From the NCBI RefSeq assembly GCF_003691365.1, contig NZ_CP033087.1:262501-326500 (forward strand): a stretch of 64,000 nt of DNA, in the 5' to 3' direction. Origin of the DNA: Commensalibacter melissae (lineage in GTDB: Bacteria > Pseudomonadota > Alphaproteobacteria > Acetobacterales > Acetobacteraceae). Below, piece by piece: positions 38,341-46,043 of this stretch; within the stretch, counting starts at the first letter, position 1, and each line of letters starts with the position of its first letter. Below the pieces are notes generated by a model. It was not told where the DNA came from. It worked only from the letters and a program-made list of their open reading frames with translations, and searched no databases. The translations under genes and the position numbers were made by a program.

Positions 38341-39591
38341 ATGACCCCAAAAAGTTCGTTTATGCAGGAAGCACAGGCACGAGGATTTATTTTTCAGGCG
38401 ACTGATCTGGAAAGTCTGGATGAGCGTATGGCAAAAGGTTCTATTTCTGGATATATCGGATTTGATCCAACAGCTGACAGTTTGCATGTCGGGTCTTTGG
38501 TACAGCTGATGCTGTTGCGTTTATTGCAAAAACATGGACATCAGCCCGTTGCTTTAGTTGGTGGTGGAACAGCCCAAATCGGAGACCCCTCTTTCCGGGA
38601 AGAAGCACGCAGCTTGATGAATCAGGGTACAATTGACCGGAATTTAGATGGAATTGTCCAGAATATTCATCAAATTTTACAACCTGGATCAGGGGAAAAC
38701 AAAACAATTACGGTTGATAATGCAGAATGGCTGAAAAAGCTTTCCTACATTGACTTGCTAAGAGATGTTGGCATTCATTTTTCAGTTAACCGTATGTTAT
38801 CCTTTGACAGTGTTAAAACACGTTTGGAAAGAGAACAAGGGTTATCATTTCTTGAATTTAACTATTCCATTTTGCAATCATATGATTTTCGCGAATTAAA
38901 TCGTCGTTATGGAACTGTTTTACAGATGGGTGGTTCAGATCAATGGGGAAATATTGTATCTGGTGTAGAACTTGTACGTCGAATGGAGGGAAAACAGGTA
39001 TTTGGATTAACAGCCCCCTTATTGACAACAAGTTCAGGGGCCAAGATGGGAAAAACAGCCAAAGGAGCCATTTGGCTTAACAAGGAGAAATGTTCGGTTT
39101 TTGATTTCTGGCAATTTTGGCGTAATACGGAAGATCAGGATGTTGGTCGTTTTCTTAAACTTTTCACAGATCTTTCCATTCAGGAATGTGAACGTTTAGC
39201 CGCTTTGCAAGGAGCGGAAATAAACGAGGCGAAAAAAATGCTGGCAACAGAAGTGACCGCAATTTGTCATGGTCGTAGCGCAGCAGAAGCCGCACAGAAG
39301 GCGGCTAGAGACATATTTGAGCAGGGTAAACTGGCTCAAGACGGATTACCCGAAATAGTCTTGCCCACCGAAATGCTACAACAGGGTGTTCCTGTTTTTC
39401 GTTTATTTGTTCTTGGAAAGTTAGTGAATAGTAATGCGGAAGCCAGAAGATTAATTCGAGGGGGTGGAGCAAGAATTAATGATGAAAAAATTAGTGATGA
39501 GGGACAAATTATTACTGATGATGCGTTATGTGATGGGGTTATTAAGCTGTCATCAGGTCGTAAAAATCATATATTGATACGTTGTCGATAG
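38341..39591 (+). CDS. tyrS: Tyrosyl-tRNA synthetase
   Basis: A 416-aa class I synthetase. The HIGH-type site is DPTADSLHVGSL, the tyrosine-binding GGSDQWGNIVSGVEL is intact, and the KMSKS-type loop reads AKMGKTAKG. An S4-like RNA-binding domain closes the protein (VFRLFVLGKLVNSNAEARRL). Length is normal. A terminator-like hairpin follows. Confidence 0.97.
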   Translation: MTPKSSFMQEAQARGFIFQATDLESLDERMAKGSISGYIGFDPTADSLHVGSLVQLMLLRLLQKHGHQPVALVGGGTAQIGDPSFREEARSLMNQGTIDRNLDGIVQNIHQILQPGSGENKTITVDNAEWLKKLSYIDLLRDVGIHFSVNRMLSFDSVKTRLEREQGLSFLEFNYSILQSYDFRELNRRYGTVLQMGGSDQWGNIVSGVELVRRMEGKQVFGLTAPLLTTSSGAKMGKTAKGAIWLNKEKCSVFDFWQFWRNTEDQDVGRFLKLFTDLSIQECERLAALQGAEINEAKKMLATEVTAICHGRSAAEAAQKAARDIFEQGKLAQDGLPEIVLPTEMLQQGVPVFRLFVLGKLVNSNAEARRLIRGGGARINDEKISDEGQIITDDALCDGVIKLSSGRKNHILIRCR

Positions 39592-39651
39592 TATAAGGAT
39601 GCTATTTTTAATATTACCGTTTAGAACAATCGTTTTTTGTCTTAACCTTTT

Positions 39652-39702
39652 AAAAACCAAATATCGGTTTTAAAAGATTTATTTTCATGATTTGGTTTTT
39701 AT
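39652..39702 (+). terminator. Probable terminator after tyrS
   Basis: AAAAACCAAAT (39652-39662) pairs with ATTTGGTTTTT (39690-39700); the 3' arm supplies the T run. The loop is long (27 bases), so confidence is moderate. Confidence 0.45.
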
Positions 39703-39825
39703 ACAATTAAATGAATCATTTTCTATCAATGATTATAAAATAAATATACATCGCTGTATTATTATAGAATTAGATTAAAAAATTGATAATTTTATAGTGA
39801 TTATCTTTTTTCGTTTACGGTTTTT

Positions 39826-41538
39826 ATGAAATTACAGTTTGATTTTTTAAACTATCCTTACAATTTCGAAAATGTTTTGAGGATTATACAAACACGTCAG
39901 TTGGATAAGGTTTTATCCTGTATACAGGAAATAGAGGAATGGGTAGGAAAAGGATATTATGCAGCAGGATTTATAACGTATGAAGCCGCGTCTGCCTTTC
40001 GTTCTTATTTGATAACGCATCCTCCTGAAAAAATGCCATTGTTATGGTTTGGTATTTTTGAAAAACCGATAAAAAGAAAATTCAAACCACAATCTAAAAA
40101 AATTGATTTTGGATTAATGAATTGGCAACCTGATTGTTCATGGCATGAATATCAACAAGCTATTGCAGCTGTTAAAAATCATATTGCTGACGGTGATACC
40201 TATCAGGTGAATTATACACTGAGAATGGGAACGGATTTCCAGGAAGACCCGTATGAGTTCTATCTGCATATGTTGCAGGCCCAACAATCAAGTTATAGTG
40301 CATATCTGGATATTGGATTGTTTCAAATTCTTTCGGCATCTCCGGAATTGTTTTTTCAGGTAAAAGAAAGGAAAATTACTGCTAAACCGATGAAAGGAAC
40401 AGCCCCAAGGGGATTAATCTTAACGGAAGACCTTGAAAACAGGAAAATATTGAATAATGAAAAAAATCGTGCTGAAAATTTGATGATTGTTGACTTGCTG
40501 CGTAACGATTTGGGACAAATTGCAGAGCAGGGAAGTGTGAAGGTTTCATCTTTGTTCGATAAAGAAAAATATCCTACAGTTTGGCAACTCACTTCAGAAA
40601 TAACTGCACGATTAAAGGAAAAAACAACATTATTGGATATTTTTAGGGCGTTATTTCCATGTGGTTCTATAACTGGTGCACCGAAAGCAAATACAATGAA
40701 AATTATTCGAAAGCTTGAAAAACAGCCGCGTGAAGTTTATTGTGGTGCTATTGGGATAGTAACCCCTGATCAAGAAGCGATATTTTCCGTTCCTATTCGA
40801 ACGTTGGTTGTCCAAAATAAAAAAGCTGTATATGGTGTTGGAGGAGGAATAACTTGGGATTCCACTTCCAAGGATGAATATCGTGAGGTTATTCATAAAA
40901 TACAGGTTTTGTATGATCGCCGGATACCCGATCATTTACTTGAATCAGTCTTGCTAGAGAATGGATGTTATTTTCTTTTATCTTTACATCTGGACCGGCT
41001 GAAAAAATCGGCTGAATATTTTGATTTTTTCTTTAACCAGGCAGAATTGTTAAAAAGCCTGCAACATCTCTCTTGTCAATATGAACGAGGATGCTGGAAG
41101 GTAAGAATATTGTTAGATCAAAAAGGGTTAATTCAGATAGAAATTAATGCTATTCAGTCTTTACATCACGATTTGATCGCAAGATGGGCGAAAGAACCTG
41201 TTTTGTCAGATAATATGTTTCTATACCACAAAACGACAAAAAGGGATTTTTATCCTTCTGTTACATTGGATTGTGAACAATTACTTTTTAATGAGAGAGA
41301 TGAAGTTACAGAATTTGTCAATGGAAATATTCTTTTGTGTAAAGGGGGGAAATGGGTTACGCCACCTGTCTCTTCTGGCCTCTTGAGAGGAACGATGTGT
41401 CAATATCTGTTGGATCAGGGCATGGCGACAGAACAGGTGATTTATAAACAGGATATACAGGTAGGAAGTCAGATCGCTTTTATAAACAGTGTTCGTAAAT
41501 GGCGTAAAGTGATCTGGAAAAATTCGTTAAACGATTAA
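39826..41538 (+). CDS. pabB: Aminodeoxychorismate synthase component I fused to aminodeoxychorismate lyase
   Basis: A 570-aa PabB-PabC fusion that makes 4-aminobenzoate for folate. Residues 1 to about 350 are the chorismate-binding synthase: the LFPCGSITGAPKANTM motif, the NEKNRAENLMIVDLLRND block, GAIGIVTPDQEAIFSVPIRT and GGGITWDST. Residues from about 365 are a class IV PLP fold with the lyase lysine in YHKTTKRDFY and NERDEVTEFVNGNIL. The glutaminase subunit PabA is not nearby. Codons and reading frame are continuous through the junction, so the fusion is genuine. Confidence 0.9.
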   Translation: MKLQFDFLNYPYNFENVLRIIQTRQLDKVLSCIQEIEEWVGKGYYAAGFITYEAASAFRSYLITHPPEKMPLLWFGIFEKPIKRKFKPQSKKIDFGLMNWQPDCSWHEYQQAIAAVKNHIADGDTYQVNYTLRMGTDFQEDPYEFYLHMLQAQQSSYSAYLDIGLFQILSASPELFFQVKERKITAKPMKGTAPRGLILTEDLENRKILNNEKNRAENLMIVDLLRNDLGQIAEQGSVKVSSLFDKEKYPTVWQLTSEITARLKEKTTLLDIFRALFPCGSITGAPKANTMKIIRKLEKQPREVYCGAIGIVTPDQEAIFSVPIRTLVVQNKKAVYGVGGGITWDSTSKDEYREVIHKIQVLYDRRIPDHLLESVLLENGCYFLLSLHLDRLKKSAEYFDFFFNQAELLKSLQHLSCQYERGCWKVRILLDQKGLIQIEINAIQSLHHDLIARWAKEPVLSDNMFLYHKTTKRDFYPSVTLDCEQLLFNERDEVTEFVNGNILLCKGGKWVTPPVSSGLLRGTMCQYLLDQGMATEQVIYKQDIQVGSQIAFINSVRKWRKVIWKNSLND

Positions 41539-41655
41539 AATACTACAGATAAGATATTAAGATATCGAAGATATATTTGGGTTAAAATAACCAGAATTTT
41601 TAATGAGATTATTAATGAAAAATTATTTTATCGCACAATTAATCAAGAGGTTAAT

Positions 41656-42915
41656 ATGCAACAACATATTATAGATTTTTTACAGCAACATGGTTTTAAA
41701 TTTAATCAGTTTACTTTGTTTTTAACAGCTGTATCTATTATCATCCTTACGGCGGCCATTGTTCATGTGATTTTACATCGGATTGTGTTGGTCCGATTGG
41801 TTCAATTTGCACAAAAAAGCACGCGACTATGGAGCAAGGTCGTTACAGAGAATCAGTTATTTAGCCGTATGGCTTTTACTGTGCAGGGGTTGATTGTCAT
41901 ACTGCAGACCACTTTTTGGGTGCATCAGGGTGTGAAAACGCTAGTTTTTCTTATGATTGCCGCAAAAGTTTGGGTATTGGTCTGTGCACTTCTGTCAATA
42001 TTTTCATTTCTGGATATTGTTTTAAAATTTGCAAGTAAGCTGGATATAGCGGCACGGCTTCCGCTTGGAGGTATATTTCAGGGATTTAAATTATTGGCCG
42101 CACTGCTTTTTGGTATTTTTATTCTTTCCGTACTAATTGACAAATCGCCACTTATCCTGATCAGTGGACTGGGAGCCATGGCAGCTGTCATCATGTTGGT
42201 TTTTAAGGATTCCATTCTGGGCTTATCAGCGGGAGTTCAGTTATCTGCAAATAATATGATGCGTGTAAATGACTGGATACAAATGCCCAAATATGGTGCG
42301 GATGGAATTGTAATGGATATTGGTTTGACAACTGTCAAGGTTCGCAATTTTGATAATACAATTACGATGATTCCTACCTATGCGCTTGTTTCCGATTCTT
42401 TTACCAATTGGCGTGGAATGCAGGAATCTGGCGGTAGACGGATCAAACGTTCTGTGTATATTGATGTTACAACCGTTCATTATATAACACCTGAGGAAAA
42501 GGAAAAAATATTAGAAAGCAAGTTGCTTCAACCCTTTGCAAATTCAGAAAAAAATAAGGACAGGGTTGATCATAAAGAATTCATTATGGATTTAGGCAAA
42601 TATTTATCCAAAGGCCAGTCAATCACAAATCTGGGTCTTTACCGTATCTATTTGGATTTATATTTGAAAAATCATCCTCGTATTCTTAATCAGATGACCT
42701 ATATGGTGCGACAGATGGCCCCCGATGCAACAGGATTGTTACCGTTGGAGATTTATGGATTTAGCAATACAGTTGTCTGGAAGGATTATGAAGCCATTCA
42801 ATCGGAAATTTTTGAACATGCCTATGCGGTTATTGAGGAGTTTTCATTAAGTGCATATCAAAATCCATCAGGAAACAGTTCATCTGTGACAGTTTATCAG
42901 GGAAATGCTGCATAA
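41656..42915 (+). CDS. MscS-family mechanosensitive channel
   Basis: A 419-aa small-conductance channel, resembling the YbdG/MscM-like branch. Several hydrophobic segments occupy residues 15-165. The pore-lining helix region (GLGAMAAVIMLVFKDSILGLSAGVQLS) is followed by the beta domain NMMRVNDWIQMPKYGADGIVMDIGLTTVKVRNFDNTITMIPTYAL (matching the MscS middle domain; quoted here in parts NMMRVNDWIQMP and VKVRNFDNTITMIP). It protects cells against hypo-osmotic shock. AAGAGG lies before the ATG. Confidence 0.88.
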   Translation: MQQHIIDFLQQHGFKFNQFTLFLTAVSIIILTAAIVHVILHRIVLVRLVQFAQKSTRLWSKVVTENQLFSRMAFTVQGLIVILQTTFWVHQGVKTLVFLMIAAKVWVLVCALLSIFSFLDIVLKFASKLDIAARLPLGGIFQGFKLLAALLFGIFILSVLIDKSPLILISGLGAMAAVIMLVFKDSILGLSAGVQLSANNMMRVNDWIQMPKYGADGIVMDIGLTTVKVRNFDNTITMIPTYALVSDSFTNWRGMQESGGRRIKRSVYIDVTTVHYITPEEKEKILESKLLQPFANSEKNKDRVDHKEFIMDLGKYLSKGQSITNLGLYRIYLDLYLKNHPRILNQMTYMVRQMAPDATGLLPLEIYGFSNTVVWKDYEAIQSEIFEHAYAVIEEFSLSAYQNPSGNSSSVTVYQGNAA

Positions 42916-42986
42916 TGATTGATGTGTAGTAAGACAAGAATTTGTTGAACAGATTAACATTTAGATATTGTTTAACAAATTTCTTT

Positions 42987-43790
42987 TTATTGTTTTATAT
43001 GAAATTCTATAGGAATATCCAAATTAATTAGTAAACCTTGGATATCATCGGGTGGAGGAGGAAGTTTTTTAACTCGGTGGGATAAAGTAAGGACTTCTCG
43101 ATCCAGGATCAAATATCCGGAACTTTTTGCAAGACTGCTTGTTAGGATGATTCCCTGGCGATTTATGGTAATATGCAAAATGGCGGTTCCCTCTAGGTCA
43201 TCAGCTTGAGCTTCGGGCGGGTAATGTTTGAAACGTTCGAATTTATTTAAAACCATTCCCTGCCAGTTAGCGGATGTTGAAGAAGTGTGTGTGACTTGTG
43301 CGTTTTGATCCTTTTCTGGTGGATGATCGGTATTATTATTTTTTGATGTGGATGTTGAATTTGATCCAGATTGAGAAGTATGTTGTGGAATAATATGTTG
43401 GGAAGGTTGCTTTATTTTGAGTTTAGAGAATTTTTCTATTCTTGGTATATCAGGTAGAATATTTGAGACAGAAAATTTTGGCAATAATTTTTGAATGGGT
43501 GTCAAGGGTTCTGTTTTGGCAAGTGTTGTAGGTTTATTCAATAATGGTGAAGTCGGAGTTTCTGTTCGATTGGGGGATAAGTCAAGTACAAGAGTATTGC
43601 TTTCAGTAACAACGGGTTTGTTGGGAACTGAAGAATTATTGTAAAAAAGAAAAAAAGGAAAAATAAGAATTAATAAAGAGACGATAAAGGAAACAATTAT
43701 TATATAACGGTTTTCTTTAGATCTGAGATCATTTCGATTGGCTTGCCATTCTGTAAAGGAAATTTTGTCAGTAATCGTGGAGGTTTTCAT
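42987..43790 (-). CDS. tonB: TonB energy-transducing protein
   Basis: A 267-aa TonB. One N-terminal membrane anchor (about residues 28-50, IIIVSFIVSLLILIFPFFLF) is followed by a Pro/Ser/Thr/Gln-rich periplasmic spacer and the C-terminal TonB domain with HYPPEAQADDLEGTAILHITI, SGYLILDREVL and the closing LDIPIEFHIKQ. It contacts TonB boxes of outer-membrane receptors. It starts four bases after exbD. Confidence 0.9.
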   Translation of the reverse strand: MKTSTITDKISFTEWQANRNDLRSKENRYIIIVSFIVSLLILIFPFFLFYNNSSVPNKPVVTESNTLVLDLSPNRTETPTSPLLNKPTTLAKTEPLTPIQKLLPKFSVSNILPDIPRIEKFSKLKIKQPSQHIIPQHTSQSGSNSTSTSKNNNTDHPPEKDQNAQVTHTSSTSANWQGMVLNKFERFKHYPPEAQADDLEGTAILHITINRQGIILTSSLAKSSGYLILDREVLTLSHRVKKLPPPPDDIQGLLINLDIPIEFHIKQ

Positions 43791-43794
43791 GCCA

Positions 43795-44211
43795 TTATTG
43801 TTTGTTTTGTAAATTTACCAAAGAAATTTTATGATAACCCGCGGCACGGAGTTGATCCATTACCATAATGAAAGAGCCGTAATCAATTTTGGTATCCGCA
43901 TAAAGAAAGATATGTTCTTCCTTATTGCCGTTTGTTGCAGTGTTAATACTGGGATTGATATCTTTTAATAAAATAGTTTTATCATTTAAGGTTAGAGTAT
44001 GGTCTGTTTTCAGTGTTAGATAAACAGGGTGGTTGGGTTGTTCCATGTTTTTTGAGGAAGAGTAAGGCAAAGTGACCGGAATTTTTACTGTTGTCAAAGG
44101 TGCTGTAATCATAAAGATAATTAGGAGAACCAAAACCACGTCAATAAATGGTGTGACATTGATATCGCACATTTCTTTTGAATCGTTATCAGCATGACGC
44201 ATACGGATCAT
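43795..44211 (-). CDS. exbD: ExbD biopolymer transport protein
   Basis: A 138-aa ExbD with one membrane helix (VVLVLLIIFMITAPL). The essential aspartate lies in TPFIDVVLVLLIIFM. The periplasmic domain is typical. It couples the proton gradient to TonB with ExbB. The start overlaps the exbB stop by four bases. Confidence 0.94.
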   Translation of the reverse strand: MIRMRHADNDSKEMCDINVTPFIDVVLVLLIIFMITAPLTTVKIPVTLPYSSSKNMEQPNHPVYLTLKTDHTLTLNDKTILLKDINPSINTATNGNKEEHIFLYADTKIDYGSFIMVMDQLRAAGYHKISLVNLQNKQ

Positions 44212-44936
44212 GATATTTTTTCTCCCATCATTTTTGGTTGAAAGGGTATGATCTGTGTATTCTTGTCTTTTATTTGCAACTTGCTTATGTCACGAGAAAC
44301 CAGACGCATGAAAATGGTACTTAAGTCTGCAATTTTTGATCTGCAATTAGCGTTTGAACGAAGAATCATATTATAGAATATTACGGCAGGAATAGCGGTA
44401 ACCAGACCAACAGCCGTGGCAAGTAAGGCTTCTGCAATTCCCGGGGCAACAGCTGTTAGACTTGTTGTTTGGGTGGAAACGATCCCTGTGAACGATGTCA
44501 TGATTCCCCATACTGTTCCAAATAAACCTATAAACGGTGAAATCGCACCAATGGTTGCCAAAAAACCGGTTCCTTTATTTAAATAATGACCTTCATTGCT
44601 TTCAATTCTTTCTAATAACAATACAATCCTTTCCTTCAGCCCTTCCGAATCATGTGTCAAAACATTGGAACACTGATATTCATCCGTGATAGCCAATAAC
44701 ATTGTCCTACCAATTCCTTTTTTGGAAAGATCAATGTCAGGCATCAATTCTTTGGCATTTTGTAAACGGAACTTATCAATCAAAAGGTTATGGTTGAGGC
44801 GGAAAATCTCTATATATTTCGCTATAAAAATTGTCCAGCTGATTAAACAGGCAAGTAAAAGCATGATCATGACAAACTGCACAACAGGATTTGCATTTTC
44901 AAATAGTTGCCAGGGTGAAAAAGATAAAGTGGTCAT
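44208..44936 (-). CDS. exbB: ExbB biopolymer transport protein
   Basis: A 242-aa ExbB with three membrane helices. The MotA/TolQ/ExbB signature GTVWGIMTSFTGI and ALLATAVGLVTAIPAVI are clear. It is the first gene of the exbB-exbD-tonB operon, preceded by the Fur-like repeats at 45071-45115, consistent with iron control. Confidence 0.94.
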   Translation of the reverse strand: MTTLSFSPWQLFENANPVVQFVMIMLLLACLISWTIFIAKYIEIFRLNHNLLIDKFRLQNAKELMPDIDLSKKGIGRTMLLAITDEYQCSNVLTHDSEGLKERIVLLLERIESNEGHYLNKGTGFLATIGAISPFIGLFGTVWGIMTSFTGIVSTQTTSLTAVAPGIAEALLATAVGLVTAIPAVIFYNMILRSNANCRSKIADLSTIFMRLVSRDISKLQIKDKNTQIIPFQPKMMGEKIS

Positions 44937-45070
44937 TAGTTATCTCCATATAGACGATGAGAGATAAAATATGATCCTATAAATGTATCTGACATGATGT
45001 TAATCCAATAAGATCCTGTATATTTAATAAATTTTTTAACAGGCAATTCAACTTAATGAATTTTATCTTA

Positions 45071-45115
45071 TATTAAGTGATATTAATTATCAATATTAAG
45101 TGATATTAATTATCA
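45071..45115. promoter_or_regulatory. Two 22-bp AT-rich direct repeats, candidate Fur-type operator for exbBD-tonB
   Basis: The 22-base element TATTAAGTGATATTAATTAT plus CA is present exactly at 45071-45092 and again at 45094-45115. It lies upstream of exbB, with ATTATCATTATC following. The run resembles overlapping half-sites of Fur boxes (AAT/ATC rich). Iron control is inferred from the operon content. Confidence 0.45.
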
Positions 45116-45233
45116 TTATCAAATTATAGAGCTGGTATTAAACTGGATGGGAAAGCCTAAGATTAAATATTTTTCTGTATCGTAAAAAATAGAAAATTTT
45201 TATGTAAAGATGGCAATAAGGATATTTGTATTT

Positions 45234-45265
45234 AAAACCGGGTTATTTAATAAATAACCGGTTTT
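45234..45265 (-). terminator. Terminator downstream of the haem oxygenase gene
   Basis: AAAACCGGGTTATTTA (45234-45249) pairs, with one bulged base, with TAAATAACCGGTTTT, just beyond the stop of the minus-strand gene. On the minus strand the stem ends in TTTT. Confidence 0.6.
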
Positions 45266-45278
45266 ATGTAATTTAAAG

Positions 45279-45848
45279 TTATGTGGTTACAAATTTAGCA
45301 TAGGCAAGGATTTGGCTAAATGCGGTGGTGGCACTTTTAATGGTGGTATGAATATCCAATTTTGCCTGGTTAATTGAATTTTGAAATATTCTCCAGGATG
45401 CGCCTCTTCCATCTTGATCTGGTGCCATATGTCGTGCCCCATAATTTTCAGATAAACCAATTTTTTCCACACGTTTCAAAAGCGTATTTGCCCCAAGTTT
45501 AGATCCTTCGACAACATAAAGAAAACCTACCGCCTCAGAAGCATTCGTTGTGTTTGGTGAAGTCAAGGTAGTGGAAGGGATATCAATTTTTAAATCTTTC
45601 AAATCCTCTTTCACTTTTTCAAAGCGGTTGCGATTGATGAGATCGGGGATAATGACTGTTAACGTTTGGTCATGATAATAACTGTTGGCATCACGATGAA
45701 TATAATATTGAAGTGAGAGAAATTTCTTGTAGAGTTCAATGTTGTTGAATAATCCAAGGCTGGTAAGATAATGATCCAATTTTTCGTGAGTTTCTCGTGT
45801 TTGTAGACGTAAAGCTTCTGTTAAAGTAAGGGTTCCTGAATCTGTCAT
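45279..45848 (-). CDS. Biliverdin-producing haem oxygenase
   Basis: A 189-aa haem oxygenase-fold protein, predicted to open the haem ring and release iron. The likely proximal ligand is His21 (RETHEKLD). GFLYVVEGSKLGANTLLKRV and the DGRGASWRIF segment are family-like; the distal GxxxG is represented by EGSKLGA. It is cytoplasmic. It shares a 195-bp divergent region containing a Fur-like palindrome with the TonB-dependent receptor, so the two probably act in one haem-iron pathway. Confidence 0.85.
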   Translation of the reverse strand: MTDSGTLTLTEALRLQTRETHEKLDHYLTSLGLFNNIELYKKFLSLQYYIHRDANSYYHDQTLTVIIPDLINRNRFEKVKEDLKDLKIDIPSTTLTSPNTTNASEAVGFLYVVEGSKLGANTLLKRVEKIGLSENYGARHMAPDQDGRGASWRIFQNSINQAKLDIHTTIKSATTAFSQILAYAKFVTT

Positions 45849-45947
45849 GGTTGTGTTTCCATTATTGCATGAAAATTAATCAGTTAAGTTGGCTAAATTT
45901 ATTTAACATTATAATTTTTAGACATATACCAATTAATAGTAATTATC

Positions 45948-45978
45948 AATATCAATTGATATTAAGAATCATTATCAA
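45948..45978. promoter_or_regulatory. Palindrome and Fur-like site between haem oxygenase and receptor
   Basis: AATATCAATTGATATT at 45948-45963 is a perfect 16-bp palindrome, followed at 45967-45978 by GAATCATTATCA, which resembles a Fur half-site (AATCATTATC). It sits between divergent haem genes, as expected for an iron-responsive operator. Confidence 0.45.
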
Positions 45979-46043
45979 TTTATTGACATTAAAATTCAGT
46001 TGTGTCATCAAAAGTTATTAATAATCATTCACAATAACGATTG

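Larger units (their letters stand above)
44937..45278. other. Regulatory gap upstream of exbB and downstream of the haem oxygenase
   Basis: About 340 bp with no gene. It holds the exbB control repeats (45071-45115) and the hairpin at 45234-45265. Confidence 0.6.
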
